Assembly (NCBI RefSeq): GCF_000482865.1
Contig: NZ_AXWW01000057.1
Location: 1-50,711 of the forward strand
DNA: 50,711 nucleotides
Origin: Actinokineospora inagensis DSM 44258
GTDB lineage: Bacteria > Actinomycetota > Actinomycetes > Mycobacteriales > Pseudonocardiaceae
Direction of reading: 5' to 3'
The notes below the pieces were generated by a model. That model saw nothing but the letters and a program-made list of their open reading frames with translations. It did not search any database and had not been told where the DNA came from. Position 1 is the first letter of the stretch; every line of letters starts with the position of its first letter. Positions 1 through 15,522 of the stretch are shown here, piece by piece. Made by a program: the position numbers and the translations under genes.

Positions 1-190
<190 letters not shown>

Positions 191-249
191 GCTTTTCAGA
201 GTGTTACCTGACAAACAGACACCAAACTGGCATCACATTCATCTCAAAG

Positions 250-326
250 GAACCCACAAAGGGGTTCAATCATTCAAGCTCTACTGGCTTAAATCGGCAC
301 ACTGTTGAGTTCTCAAACAACACACG
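250..326 (-). promoter_or_regulatory. rRNA leader with boxA-like antitermination element
   Basis: On the minus strand, 326 to 302 contains TGTTGTTTGAGAACTCAACA, the conserved actinobacterial rRNA leader element associated with antitermination and processing. A short hairpin (GAACCC / GGGTTC, about 250-267) follows before the 16S start and may be part of an RNase III processing stem. Identification rests on similarity to mycobacterial and streptomycete rrn leaders. Confidence 0.7.
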
Positions 327-500
327 CACATCCAGATCGACCGCGCGGAGCGGACTCACCAGAGGCTGGAACTGCTTCGGCTTTGTCTCGAACTTCGAGG
401 GCACCCACTCTACCACCTGGCGGTGGGAGCTTGGTTCGTGCCCCTCGGAGGTCTGGCGCTCGTTCCGGTTTTCCCGGCCCGTGTCGCGCTGACAGAGAGA

Positions 501-529
501 AAGTTACACGGCCTCAAACCCAGGGTCAA
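501..529 (-). promoter_or_regulatory. Probable rRNA operon promoter
   Basis: Minus strand: -35 TTGACC (529-524), 17-bp spacer, -10 TAACTT (506-501). This resembles the TTGAC...TAAC(G/T)T promoters of actinobacterial rrn operons. The predicted transcription start is near 494, giving a ~300-nt leader before 16S. No second equally good promoter was seen between this one and the 16S start. Confidence 0.65.
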
Positions 530-627
530 ATCGCACCCCCAGGTACCCACCACAGGGCGAAACCGCAGGTCATCGCCCCTGTGTCGGGCCACAAAGCCAC
601 CGTAACCCACCCTCAGACGGCTTGGTA

Positions 628-643
628 TGTGACCGCGATCACA
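628..643. promoter_or_regulatory. CRP/GlxR-type palindrome upstream of the rRNA promoter
   Basis: TGTGACCGCGATCACA is a perfect TGTGA-N6-TCACA palindrome, the consensus bound by CRP-family regulators such as mycobacterial Crp and corynebacterial GlxR. It lies between the tyrS terminator hairpin and the rRNA promoter, centred about 140 bp upstream of the predicted rRNA start. No other promoter is obvious nearby. The regulatory role is inferred. Confidence 0.55.
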
Positions 644-709
644 TCAACTTTCTCCTCAGCCGCCCGTCACGGCCCAGTAACGGGCCGCTGAACTGCGGAA
701 ACGGCCGCA

Positions 710-735
710 GCCGCCGACCATGGACGGTCGGCGGC
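710..735 (-). terminator. Hairpin terminator downstream of tyrS
   Basis: A perfect 10-bp GC stem (GCCGCCGACC / GGTCGGCGGC) with a 6-nt loop starts about 45 bp beyond the tyrS stop. A second weaker hairpin (CGGCCC / GGGCCG, 670-687) follows. There is no U-tract, which is common for actinobacterial terminators. Confidence 0.6.
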
Positions 736-778
736 CACGTGAGGACCACTCGGATGGCGTGCTCGGCACCGCGCAGAG

Positions 779-2053
779 TTACCCCCGCACCTCGATCCCG
801 GCCGTATTCCGCTTGCCGCGGCGCAGCACCAGCCACTTGCCGTGCAGGAGGTCGTCCTTCGCGGGGACCCAGGCCTCGTCGGCGACCTTCGCGTTGTTCA
901 CGTACGCGCCACCCTCGTTGACCGTGCGCCGGGCGGCCCCGCGGCTGTCCGCGAGACCGGAGGCCACCAGCAGGTCCACGATCGTGGGTCCGTCGGACAG
1001 GCGAGCCTGCCCGGTCGGGGCCTCCGCCATGGCCGCGTCCAGCGTCGACAGGTCAAGTCCCGCCAGCTCCCCCCGCCCGAAGAGGGCCTGGCTCGCGGCG
1101 ATCACCTGCGCGGTCTCCCGCTCACCGTGCACGAGGGTGGTGAACTCCTCAGCGAGCCGCTTCTGCGCGGCCCGCAGGTGCGGCCGTTGCGCGGTGTCCT
1201 CGGCCAGGGCGTCGACCTCCTCCCGGCTGAGGAAGGTGAACATGCGCAGGTAGCGGATGACGTCGGCGTCGCCCACGTTCACGAAGTACTGGTACCACGC
1301 GTACGGGGAGGTCATGGTCGGGTCCAGCCACACGTTCCCGCCGCCGGTGGACTTGCCGAACTTGCGTCCCTCGGCGTCGGTGACAAGAGGCGCGGTTAGC
1401 GCGTGTACGGACGCACCCGCCACCCGTCGCGTCAGCTCAACCCCGCCGATGATGTTGCCCCACTGGTCGGAGCCGCCCACCTGGAGCTTGCAGCCGTGCG
1501 ACTCGTGCAGCCGCAGGTAGTCGTGGGACTGCAGGAGCAGGTAGCTGAACTCGGTGTAAGACATCCCGTCGCCTTCAAGGCGGCGTTTGACCGTTTCGCG
1601 GGCGAGCATGACGTTGATCGAGAAGTGCTTGCCGATGTCCCGCATGAACTCCAGGACGGACACGGTGCCGGTCCAGTCGAGGTTGTTGGCCACGACGGCC
1701 CCGGTGGGCGAGTCGTCGAAGTCGACGAAGCGCTCCAACTGGCCGCGGATGCGGTCGGCCCAGGCGGCGACCACGTCGAGCGTGTTGAGGGTCCGCTCGC
1801 CGGAGTCCCTGGGGTCGCCGATCATGCCGGTGGCGCCGCCCGCGAGGACGATTGGCCTGTGCCCGGCGCGCTGGAAGCGGCGCAGCATCAGCAGCGGAAC
1901 CAGGTTGCCCGCGTGCAGGCTGGGCGCGGTGGGGTCGAACCCGGCATAGAGGGTGAGCGGTCCCGCGTCGAGGTCCTTGCGCAGGGCGTCGAGGTCGGTG
2001 GACTGCGCGATCAGACCGCGCCAGGTCAGCTCGTCGAGGATGTGTTCGCTCAC
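779..2053 (-). CDS. tyrS: Tyrosyl-tRNA synthetase
   Basis: Cytoplasmic class I aminoacyl-tRNA synthetase charging tRNA-Tyr. The 424-aa product has the usual length. The Rossmann domain carries [15 protein letters not shown] (about residues 36-50; HxGN is the HIGH-box equivalent) and KFGKS (about residue 230, the KMSKS equivalent). The C-terminus has an S4-type RNA-binding segment (about 355-420, with [13 protein letters not shown]). Start is GTG at 2053 with a weak GGGAG about 12 nt upstream. It is the last gene of the leftward block before the rRNA operon, 20 bp after the glycosylase gene. Confidence 0.97.
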   Translation of the reverse strand: MSEHILDELTWRGLIAQSTDLDALRKDLDAGPLTLYAGFDPTAPSLHAGNLVPLLMLRRFQRAGHRPIVLAGGATGMIGDPRDSGERTLNTLDVVAAWADRIRGQLERFVDFDDSPTGAVVANNLDWTGTVSVLEFMRDIGKHFSINVMLARETVKRRLEGDGMSYTEFSYLLLQSHDYLRLHESHGCKLQVGGSDQWGNIIGGVELTRRVAGASVHALTAPLVTDAEGRKFGKSTGGGNVWLDPTMTSPYAWYQYFVNVGDADVIRYLRMFTFLSREEVDALAEDTAQRPHLRAAQKRLAEEFTTLVHGERETAQVIAASQALFGRGELAGLDLSTLDAAMAEAPTGQARLSDGPTIVDLLVASGLADSRGAARRTVNEGGAYVNNAKVADEAWVPAKDDLLHGKWLVLRRGKRNTAGIEVRG

Positions 2054-2073
2054 GCCGGCTATTTTCTCCCGGG

Positions 2074-2720
2074 CTACCGGCCGCCTACCACCGGGTTTGC
2101 GCTAGGGCCGGGTACCACCCGCACGACACCGCGCTTGCCGCCGAGTCGGTACGGGCTGACGGCCTTCGAACCCGCCACCCAGAACCGCCACGGCACGTCG
2201 ATGGCGACCGCCACACCCACGCGGGGGCCTGCCTGGATCTTCTCCGGCGGTACGCGCTCTCCCGCGTAGAGGCGAACAGGGGATGCCGGGTCGGTGAGGT
2301 CCAGGCCGTTGTGCGCGCGGTTGAGCCCGAGGACGGAGGTGAGGCGAGCCGGTCCCTTGGCGAGTTCGGCATCCGATCGCGATGAGGGTCGTCGGACGCG
2401 GGCGATGTCCACGCCCTCTATAATCTCGCCTGCCCGTAGTAGGACGGCACCGGCGACGCCGTCGGTCAGGGACACCACGTTGGCGCAGAAGTGCATCCCG
2501 TAGACGAAGTACACGTACAGGTACCCGGCGGGGCCGAACATGACCTCGTTGCGGGGTGTCTTACCGCGGTAGCAGTGCGACGCCGGGTCGTCCTGACCGC
2601 GGTATGCCTCGACCTCGACGATGCGGACGCGGACGGGTCCTTCGGGGCTGTCGGAGTGCAGTTCCGCGCCCAAGAGGAGCTTGGCGGCGTCGATGGGGTC
2701 GATGGCGAGTTCTTCGCGGG

Positions 2721-2739
<19 letters not shown>
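2074..2739 (-). CDS. mpg: DNA-3-methyladenine glycosylase (AAG/MPG type)
   Basis: Base-excision repair enzyme removing alkylated purines. The 221-aa product matches the MPG/AAG fold family: VEVEAYRG (catalytic Glu about residue 44), [19 protein letters not shown], and [17 protein letters not shown], the usual order of signature blocks. The frame opens with TTG at 2739; an in-frame GTG lies 4 codons downstream, so the exact start is uncertain. It overlaps the 3' end of the SGNH hydrolase gene by 19 bp. The order arg cluster - mpg - tyrS is common in actinobacteria. Confidence 0.93.
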
Positions 2740-4879
<2,140 letters not shown>

Positions 4880-4901
4880 TCAAATCCTCTCCACAAACGG
4901 G

Positions 4902-4934
4902 GTGGGGACCCCGGGACGTATCCGGGGTCCCCAC
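4902..4934 (-). terminator. 13-bp hairpin between argG and argH
   Basis: GTGGGGACCCCGG at 4902-4914 and its perfect complement at 4922-4934 form a 13-bp stem with a 7-nt loop. It lies in the only real gap inside the arginine operon. It could be an intrinsic terminator, an RNA-processing or stability element, or an attenuator lowering argH relative to argG. No U-tract follows on the minus strand. Confidence 0.6.
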
Positions 4935-4951
4935 AGTGTGTCCGTACCGGG

Positions 4952-6148
4952 TCAGCGCTGCTGGGCGCGCTTGGCGGCGATCTTCGACGGCAGGCCCCAC
5001 AGCTGCACGAAGCCCTTGGCCAGCGACTGGTCGAAGGTGTCGCCCTCGTCGTAGGTGGCCAGGTTGAAGTCGTAGAGCGACTGCTCGGAGCGTCGACCGG
5101 TCACCACGGCGCGGCCGCCGTGCAGGACCACCCGCACGTCACCGGAGACGTACTCCTGGCTGCGCGCGATGAAGGTGTCCAGCGCGTCCTTGAGCGGGGA
5201 GAACCACAGGCCGTCGTAGACCAGCTCGGTCCAGCGCTGTTCGACGCCGCGCTTGAACCGGGCCAGGTCGCGCTCGATGGTGACGTTCTCCAGCTCCTGG
5301 TGCGCGGCGATCAACGCGATCGCGCCGGGGGCCTCGTAGACCTCGCGGCTCTTGATGCCGACCAGCCGGTCCTCGACCATGTCGATCCGGCCGACGCCCT
5401 GGGCGCCCGCGCGCCGGTTGAGCTCCTGGATCGCCTGCAGCACGGTGACGGTCTCGCCGTCGACGGCGACCGGGACGCCCTTGTCGAAGGTGATGACGAC
5501 CTCGTCGGCGTCGCGCGGGTCGGCCGGGTTGGCGGTGTAGTCGTAGACCTCCTCGGTCGGACCGTTCCAGATGTCCTCGAGGAACCCGGTCTCGACGGCG
5601 CGGCCCCACACGTTCTGGTCGATCGAGAACGGCGACTTCTTCGACACGTCGATGGGCAGGTCGCGCTCCTCGGCCCAGGCGATGGCCTTCTCGCGGGTCC
5701 ACGCGTAGTCCCTGGCCGGGGCGACCACGGCCAGTTCGGGGGCGAGGGCGCCGATGCCGACCTCGAACCGGACCTGGTCGTTGCCCTTGCCGGTGCAGCC
5801 GTGCGCGACGGTGCCCGCGCCGTGGTACTTGGCGGCCTCGACCAGGTGCTTGACGATCACCGGGCGGGACAGCGCCGACACGAGCGGGTAGCGGTCCTGG
5901 TAGAGCGCGTTGGCCTGCAGCGCGGGCAGGCAGTACTGCTCGGCGAACTCGTCGCGGGCGTCGGCGACCACGGCCTCGACCGCGCCGCAGGCCAGTGCCC
6001 GCTTGCGGATCGTGTCCATGTCCTCGCCGCCCTGGCCGACGTCGACCGCCACCGCGACGACCTCGGCCCCGGTCTGCTCGGCGATCCAGCCGATGCCCAC
6101 CGACGTGTCCAGCCCGCCGGAGTAGGCCAGGACAACCCTCTCACTCAT
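4952..6148 (-). CDS. argG: Argininosuccinate synthase
   Basis: ATP-dependent condensation of citrulline and aspartate. The 398-aa product begins with the P-loop-like PP motif [11 protein letters not shown] (residues 7-17) and contains [15 protein letters not shown] and [10 protein letters not shown], the canonical ArgG blocks. Start is ATG at 6148 with GGAG 7 nt upstream, overlapping the argR stop as ATGA, which suggests translational coupling. Confidence 0.98.
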   Translation of the reverse strand: MSERVVLAYSGGLDTSVGIGWIAEQTGAEVVAVAVDVGQGGEDMDTIRKRALACGAVEAVVADARDEFAEQYCLPALQANALYQDRYPLVSALSRPVIVKHLVEAAKYHGAGTVAHGCTGKGNDQVRFEVGIGALAPELAVVAPARDYAWTREKAIAWAEERDLPIDVSKKSPFSIDQNVWGRAVETGFLEDIWNGPTEEVYDYTANPADPRDADEVVITFDKGVPVAVDGETVTVLQAIQELNRRAGAQGVGRIDMVEDRLVGIKSREVYEAPGAIALIAAHQELENVTIERDLARFKRGVEQRWTELVYDGLWFSPLKDALDTFIARSQEYVSGDVRVVLHGGRAVVTGRRSEQSLYDFNLATYDEGDTFDQSLAKGFVQLWGLPSKIAAKRAQQR

Positions 6149-6674
6149 TGCTTTTCTCCTTGTTCGACCGGGTCCGGGTTCGCGGGGGTGCGGGCGGCCA
6201 TCGCGGTGAACCGCCCGGCCATCTGCAGCCCGGTGACGGGTTCGCGGCAGATGACCATGAGGGTGTCGTCGCCCGCGATGGTGCCGACGACCTCGTGCAG
6301 CGCCGCCCGGTCGATCGCGCTGGCCAGGAACTGCGCGGCGCCGGGCGGGGTTCGCAGGACGGTGAGGTTGCCCGAGCCGTCGGCGGAGACGAGCAGCTCG
6401 GCGAGCAACCGGGTGAGCCGGGAGGTGCCGCCCTGCACGCCGCGGACCGGGTTGCCGTCCTCGGGGATGACGTAGGTCGGGGCGCCGCCGTCGGCTCCGC
6501 GCAGCTTGACCGCGCCGAGCTCGTCGAGGTCGCGCGAGAGCGTCGCCTGGGTGGCCTCGATGCCCTCGGCCTGCAGCAGGGTGGCCAGCTCGGTCTGGCT
6601 GCGGATGGCGCGCTCGGCGACCAGCTCGACGATGCGGGCCTGCCTGGCGACACGGGTGGCGGCGGCGGTGGTCA

Positions 6675-6675
<1 letters not shown>
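6145..6675 (-). CDS. argR: Arginine repressor ArgR
   Basis: Arginine-responsive transcription factor that represses arginine synthesis genes; a hexamer in known members. The 176-aa product has an N-terminal winged helix (about 8-75, with [24 protein letters not shown]) and a C-terminal oligomerisation/arginine-binding domain ([14 protein letters not shown]). It is embedded in the operon it probably regulates: ATG at 6675 overlaps the argF stop by one base, and its stop overlaps argG. Its likely target is the palindrome in the argC promoter at 11889-11914. Confidence 0.96.
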
Positions 6676-8786
<2,111 letters not shown>

Positions 8787-8790
<4 letters not shown>

Positions 8791-9691
8791 GACTTGCACC
8801 CCTCATCCGGCCGCGCGTCGTCCGGCAACACCATGGTGCCGACGCCGCCGCTGGTGAACACTTCGAGCAGTACCGAGTGCGCGAGCCTGCCGTCGATGAC
8901 GTGCGCGCGCGGGACGCCGCCGGTGACCGCGCGCAGGCAGGCCTCCATCTTGGGCACCATGCCGCTCTCCAGGTCGGGCAGCAACTCCGCCAGCGCGCTC
9001 GCGCGGATCTCGCGCAGCAGGGACGAGCGGTCGGGCCAGTTCGCGTAGAGGCCCTCAACATCGGTGAGGACAACAAGCTTCTCGGCGCGCAGCGCGATGG
9101 CGAGCGCGGCGGCGGCGGTGTCGGCGTTCACGTTGTGGGTGACGCCGTCGCGGTCGGCGGCCACAGTGGACACAACCGGGATACGGCCCGCGGCGACGAT
9201 GTCGAGCACGGCGGCCGGGTTGACCTCGACGACGTCGCCGACCAGGCCGAGGTCGACCTGCTGCCCGTCGATGACCGCGGTGCGGCGCTCGGCTGTGAAC
9301 AGGTGCGCGTCCTCGCCGGAGATGCCGACCGCGTACGGGCCGTGCTGGTTGAGCAGGCTGACCAGCTCGCGGCTGACCTGTCCGGTGAGGACCATCCGGA
9401 CCACGGCCATGGCTTCCGGCGTGGTCACCCGCAGGCCCGCGCGGAACTCGCTGGGGATGCCCATGGTGGCGAGCATCGCGCCGATCTGCGGTCCCCCGCC
9501 GTGCACGACGACCGGGCGCAGGCCCGCCAACCGGAGGAACACCATGTCCTCGGCGAACGCGCGCTTAAGGGCGTCGTCGACCATCGCGTTGCCGCCGTAC
9601 TTGATGACGACAAGAGCGCCGTGCAGCCGCCGCAACCACGGCAGGGCCTCTATTAAGACGCCTGCTTTGTCGCTGGCTGTCAGAGCATCGG

Positions 9692-9695
<4 letters not shown>
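8787..9695 (-). CDS. argB: Acetylglutamate kinase
   Basis: Phosphorylates N-acetylglutamate, usually the arginine-feedback-inhibited step in actinobacteria. The 302-aa amino-acid kinase has IKYGGNAM (about 33-40), VHGGGPQIG, and [15 protein letters not shown] near residue 210. It overlaps argJ upstream and argD downstream by 4 bp each. Confidence 0.97.
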
Positions 9696-11919
<2,224 letters not shown>

Positions 11920-11957
11920 ACCAGGTTCGCCCGATCGTGTCCCTCCTCACCAGACGC

Positions 11958-12410
11958 TCACCAGACCGGCCGTGGCGGCGCGGACCGGCCACCGGAGACA
12001 TGATCGATGTAGGCGCCGAGGCTGTCGGCCATCGCGGCGACCTGACCAGCGCCGATGACGTCCGCCAAGCCCCGTTCCACCTCGCCCCACAGCCGGTCGG
12101 CGACGCCCAGGTACTCCCAGCCGCGTTCGGTGAGGGCGACGATGTGCGCACGCCGGTCGGTGGGATGCGGCTTGCGTTCGACGTAGCCCCAGTTGTGCAG
12201 TTCGGCGACCGCCTTGGACGCCGCCTGCTTCGTGACCCCCAGGAACTCGGCCAGGCCCACCGTCGTCGCCTCGGGGTTCTCGGCGAGGTAGCGGAACGTG
12301 TAGCCGTGCGCCGGGCGCAGCGGTTCCCGGTCCAACTCGGCGAGCCGGGCGTGGAAGTCCTCGGTCATCGCCCGGTAGGCGATGGCGAGCAGGAACGGGA
12401 CCGGGGTCAC
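11958..12410 (-). CDS. MarR-family transcriptional regulator
   Basis: A 150-aa winged-helix repressor. The DNA-binding region is about residues 45-105 (TVGLAEFLGVTKQAASKAVAELHNWGYVE, with the MarR wing DRRAHIVALTERG). I place the start at GTG 12410, not the ATG 14 codons upstream, because AAGGAGG sits exactly 5 nt before it and the upstream stretch overlaps the operator. It is divergent from the cupin gene, with two palindromes in between, as expected for an autoregulated repressor controlling its neighbour. The ligand is unknown. Confidence 0.9.
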   Translation of the reverse strand: MTPVPFLLAIAYRAMTEDFHARLAELDREPLRPAHGYTFRYLAENPEATTVGLAEFLGVTKQAASKAVAELHNWGYVERKPHPTDRRAHIVALTERGWEYLGVADRLWGEVERGLADVIGAGQVAAMADSLGAYIDHVSGGRSAPPRPVW

Positions 12411-12424
12411 ACACGCCTCCTTGT

Positions 12425-12441
12425 AGTCAACCTGGTTGACT
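12425..12441. promoter_or_regulatory. Operator 1 of the MarR/cupin divergent promoter
   Basis: AGTCAACCTGGTTGACT is a perfect 8-1-8 inverted repeat. It overlaps the -35 (TTGACT, 12436-12441) of the rightward cupin promoter and lies just upstream of the marR ribosome binding site. Size and symmetry suit a MarR dimer. Confidence 0.65.
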
Positions 12442-12465
12442 TTATCGACCACGTCCGGCTAGCTT
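12436..12465 (+). promoter_or_regulatory. Probable cupin gene promoter
   Basis: -35 TTGACT (12436-12441), 18-bp spacer, -10 TAGCTT (12460-12465). The predicted start near 12472 falls inside operator 2, so both operators could block it. Confidence 0.55.
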
Positions 12466-12467
12466 GT

Positions 12468-12484
12468 GGTCAAGCAAGTTGACT
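12468..12484. promoter_or_regulatory. Operator 2 of the MarR/cupin divergent promoter
   Basis: GGTCAAGCAAGTTGACT repeats the operator 1 half-sites (AGTCAA / GTTGACT) with mismatches in the left half. It lies at the predicted start site of the cupin transcript. Confidence 0.55.
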
Positions 12485-12504
12485 ATATCTCCCCGGAGGT
12501 CGCC

Positions 12505-12879
12505 ATGCCGCTGTCCACCCTCGCCGACGCGCCCGTGTTCGAACGGCCCGGCTTCGTCTTCAGACCCCTCGCCGCGCCGTCCCGCGGCAGCGCCGAACTC
12601 GCCATCTGGACGCTCGAGGTCGCGCCGGGCGCGACCAGCGACACACACGAACTGGACCGGGAGGAGGTCTTCGTGGTCCGTTCCGGCCACCTCACCGTGA
12701 CCGTCGGAACCGAGGAACACACCGCGGGCCCGGGTGACGCGGTCATCGTCCCCGCGCACACGCGCCTCAGCGTCCGCAACGCCAGCCCGGACTCCCCCGC
12801 CACCGCCACGGCCGTGACCTCGGTCGGCGTCCGGGCAGGCATGGACGGCGCGTCGTTCGAGCCGCCTTGGGCTCTGTGA
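12505..12879 (+). CDS. Cupin-domain protein
   Basis: A 124-aa single-domain cupin. The core is GATSDTHELDREEVFVVRSGHLTVTVGTEEHTAGPGDAVIVPAHT-like, broken here into the two usual blocks: a metal-ligand block (THELDREEVF, about residues 47-56, where cupins normally have HxH...E) and the GDAVIVPAHT block (about 77-86). Only one His of the usual HxH is visible, so metal binding is uncertain. ATG at 12505 with CGGAGG 5 nt upstream. Divergent from and probably repressed by the MarR gene. Function could be a small-molecule isomerase/oxygenase or a sensor. Confidence 0.85.
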   Translation: MPLSTLADAPVFERPGFVFRPLAAPSRGSAELAIWTLEVAPGATSDTHELDREEVFVVRSGHLTVTVGTEEHTAGPGDAVIVPAHTRLSVRNASPDSPATATAVTSVGVRAGMDGASFEPPWAL

Positions 12880-12883
12880 CCCG

Positions 12884-12920
12884 CCGCGGCATTCACCATG
12901 TGGGACGGGGAATGCCGCGG
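12884..12920 (+). terminator. Hairpin downstream of the cupin gene
   Basis: CCGCGGCATTC (12884-12894) and its perfect complement (12910-12920) form an 11-bp stem with a 15-nt loop, 5 bp after the cupin stop and before the acetyltransferase start at 12972. Confidence 0.55.
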
Positions 12921-12971
12921 AGTTTCGGGTGTTGGGATCTCCGGTGGCCGATCGTGACCGGAGGAGCGAGC

Positions 12972-13661
12972 GTGGCTGACGAGAGTGTGCTGGACAACGT
13001 GGTGTGGGAGTCGTTGACCGGGCCGCACGCGTACCTGGCCGAACGACGGGGGGAGGCCGCCCGCTACCCGGTAGACGTCGCGCCGTTCCTCGGGGCCGGG
13101 GGTGGTCCGGGGGTGTGGGCGGACATCGCCGCGTTGGCGGGGCCCGGTACGGAGGTCACCGTGTCGCCGCACTTGCCGGAACCGCCCGCCGGGTGGGTGC
13201 CGGGGATCGACATCGCGGGGGTGCAGCTCATCGACGACCACGTGGCGCCCGTGGTCGACCCGGACGCGGTGCGGCTGACCGAGGCCGACGTGCCGGAGAT
13301 GTTGGACCTGGTGGAGCGCACGCAGCCGGGGCCGTTGCGGCGGCGGACGATCATCCTGGGCAACTACGTGGGGTTGCGGCACGAGGGCGCGCTGGTGGCG
13401 ATGGCCGGTGAGCGGCTGCGCCCGCCGGGGTACACGGAGATCAGCGCGGTGTGCACCGATCCGGCGTTTCGCGGGCGGGGGTTGGCGACGCGGTTGGTGT
13501 TGACGGTCGCGGCGGGGATCAGGGAGCGGGGAGACACGCCGTTCCTGCACACGGGCGCGGCGAACGTGAACGCCATCAGGCTCTATGAGGCGCTGGGGTT
13601 CCGGCTGCGCAGGCACGTGCGGTTCGCGTCGGTGTTCGTGCCGGTAGGTCAGACGGTGTGA
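12972..13661 (+). CDS. GNAT-family N-acetyltransferase
   Basis: A 229-aa acetyl-CoA-dependent transferase. The C-terminal half holds the GNAT core: EISAVCTDPAFRGRGLATRL (motif A with RGRGLA, pyrophosphate loop, about residues 157-176) and NAIRLYEALGF (motif B, about 205-215). The N-terminal ~90 residues are not recognised as a separate domain. GTG at 12972 is chosen because GGAGGAG lies ~6 nt upstream; longer in-frame starts lack one. Substrate unknown. Confidence 0.88.
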   Translation: MADESVLDNVVWESLTGPHAYLAERRGEAARYPVDVAPFLGAGGGPGVWADIAALAGPGTEVTVSPHLPEPPAGWVPGIDIAGVQLIDDHVAPVVDPDAVRLTEADVPEMLDLVERTQPGPLRRRTIILGNYVGLRHEGALVAMAGERLRPPGYTEISAVCTDPAFRGRGLATRLVLTVAAGIRERGDTPFLHTGAANVNAIRLYEALGFRLRRHVRFASVFVPVGQTV

Positions 13662-13666
13662 GACGG

Positions 13667-13699
13667 GACTGCCCTGGCTCCATAAGAGCCAGGGCAGTC
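13667..13699. terminator. Bidirectional terminator between convergent genes
   Basis: GACTGCCCTGGCTC (13667-13680), a 5-nt loop and the perfect 14-bp complement (13686-13699). It sits exactly between the acetyltransferase (+) and the solute-binding protein gene (-), 5 bp from each stop, so it probably serves both. Confidence 0.85.
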
Positions 13700-13704
13700 G
13701 CTTG

Positions 13705-14703
13705 TCAGGTGTTGTTGATGGGCAGGCCGGGCGGGTTGATCTCCGAGCGCTGCACCGCCTCGTCACCGAGACCGTATGCCGCCAACAGCTTGGCGTACTG
13801 ACCGTGCTCGATCAGGTAGTTGATGGCCTCGTTGAGCGGTTCGACCAGGCCACTGCCCTTCTTGGTCGTCGCGGCGATCAGCCCCTGCAGCGACTCCCCC
13901 GCGCCGGAGAACTTGCCGCCGTTGCGGGTCGGGTTGGGGGTGTTCGCGGTCTTGGCGACGTGGTAGGCGATGGAGGGGTTCGGGCCGAAGTACGCGTCGA
14001 TGCGACCGGACGCGAGCGCGAGGTAGGTGCTGTTGGTGTCGCCGAAGTTGCGCACGTCCAGCGTCTTGCCCTCGGCCTGCAGCCGGTTGCGCCACTCCAG
14101 CAGGATCTTCTCCTGGTTCGTGCCGGTGCCCACGGCGACCGACTTGCCAGCCAGGCTGTGGTAGTCGCCGGTGAAGGTCAAGGTGCTGGCCTTGTTCACC
14201 TCGAAACCGAGGTTGTCCTGCCGGTAGGACGCGAAGTCGTAGCCCTGGTTCTTGCGTTCCTCGGTGTCGGTGATGTTGGAGAAACCGACGTCGAACTGGC
14301 CGCTCTGGATGCGGACGAACATGTTCTGCCAGGACGCGTTCTGCACGTCCGGCGTCAACCCGAGCACGGCGGCGACCAGGCGGCCGAGGTCGGGTTCGTT
14401 GCCGGTCAGCGTCTTCTGGTCGGTGCCGATGAGGTTCAGCGGCGGCGTGCTGTTGGGTAGGCCGCCGACGCCGATGACCAGTGTGCCCCGGTCGAGCACG
14501 GCCTTCGGCACTTTCGCGCGGATGGCGTCCACCTTGGACACGGTCAGGTCCACCGGCTTGGTGAAGTCCGTGTTCGCGGCGACAGTGACGACCGTGTTGC
14601 CGTTGGAGTCAACGCCGGCGGCTTGCGACGGCTGCGACCCGCACGCGGTAAGGCTGCCCACAGCCACCGCCGCGGCGACGGCAGCCAGGATCTTGGCACG
14701 CAT
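13705..14703 (-). CDS. Amino-acid ABC transporter substrate-binding lipoprotein
   Basis: A 332-aa extracellular solute-binding protein of family 3. The lipoprotein signal ends in LTAC (lipobox 18-21, Cys21). The mature part contains GVGGLPNSTPPLNLIG, FDVGFSNITDTEERKNQGYDF and VGTGTNQEKIL, typical of polar amino-acid binding proteins. It heads nothing itself: the ATPase and permease genes lie upstream on the same strand (60-bp gap), giving a permease-ATPase-binding protein operon. The specificity cannot be read; proximity to arg genes is suggestive at most. Confidence 0.92.
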   Translation of the reverse strand: MRAKILAAVAAAVAVGSLTACGSQPSQAAGVDSNGNTVVTVAANTDFTKPVDLTVSKVDAIRAKVPKAVLDRGTLVIGVGGLPNSTPPLNLIGTDQKTLTGNEPDLGRLVAAVLGLTPDVQNASWQNMFVRIQSGQFDVGFSNITDTEERKNQGYDFASYRQDNLGFEVNKASTLTFTGDYHSLAGKSVAVGTGTNQEKILLEWRNRLQAEGKTLDVRNFGDTNSTYLALASGRIDAYFGPNPSIAYHVAKTANTPNPTRNGGKFSGAGESLQGLIAATTKKGSGLVEPLNEAINYLIEHGQYAKLLAAYGLGDEAVQRSEINPPGLPINNT

Positions 14704-14763
14704 TGGCGCCCCTTTCTCTCACAGTGATGCGAAAACCCGTCCGGCACAACGGGGTTGACGGGG

Positions 14764-15522
14764 CTAGACGAGCTTGCCCAGGAATTCCCGAGTTCTCGCG
14801 TGTTCCGGCGCGAGGAGCACCTGGCGGGGCGGGCCCTGCTCGACGATCCGGCCCGCGTCCAGGAACACCACGTGGTCGGCGACGTCCCGGGCGAAGCCGA
14901 TCTCGTGCGTCACCACGACCATCGTCGTCCCGGCCGCGGCGAGGTCGCGCAGCACGGTGAGCACCTCTCCCACAAGCTCCGGGTCGAGCGCGGACGTGGG
15001 CTCGTCGAACAGGACCAGGTCGGGCTCCAACGCCAACGCCCGCGCGATGGCAACCCGTTGCTGCTGCCCGCCGGAGAGCTGGCGCGGGTAAGCACCCGCC
15101 TTGTCCTTGAGCCCGACCTTGACCAGTAACTCCTGAGCGCGCGCAACCGCTTGCGGCTTGGGGACTCCCTTGGTGATGGGGGCCTCTATGACGTTCTCCA
15201 GCACGGACAGGTGCGGGAACAGGTTGAAGTTCTGGAACACGAAACCGATGCGCGACCGTTGCCGCAGAATCGCCCGCTCGCTGAGTTGGTGCAACCGTCC
15301 CCGGTGTAACCGGACACCGATGAGTTCGCCTTGCACAGTTACGTATCCGCTGTCCAACGGCTCCAGGTAGTTGATGGCCCTGAGCAACGTGGACTTACCG
15401 GAGCCGGAAGGCCCCACGATCGCCGTCACCTCACCGGCCCGCGCGATGAAGTCGACCTCGTCGAGCACGCGGTGCGCGCCGTAGGACTTGACCGCGCCGC
15501 GCACGACCACTGCCGCCGTCAT
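14764..15522 (-). CDS. Amino-acid ABC transporter ATP-binding protein
   Basis: A 252-aa ABC ATPase of the polar amino-acid (HisP/GlnQ) type. Walker A GPSGSGKST (37-45), Q-loop FVFQNFNLFPHLSVLENV, signature LSGGQQQR (about 149-156), Walker B LVLFDEPTSALDPE and H-loop VVTHEIGFA. ATG at 15522 overlaps the permease stop (ATGA). It energises uptake with the adjacent permease. Confidence 0.96.
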   Translation of the reverse strand: MTAAVVVRGAVKSYGAHRVLDEVDFIARAGEVTAIVGPSGSGKSTLLRAINYLEPLDSGYVTVQGELIGVRLHRGRLHQLSERAILRQRSRIGFVFQNFNLFPHLSVLENVIEAPITKGVPKPQAVARAQELLVKVGLKDKAGAYPRQLSGGQQQRVAIARALALEPDLVLFDEPTSALDPELVGEVLTVLRDLAAAGTTMVVVTHEIGFARDVADHVVFLDAGRIVEQGPPRQVLLAPEHARTREFLGKLV

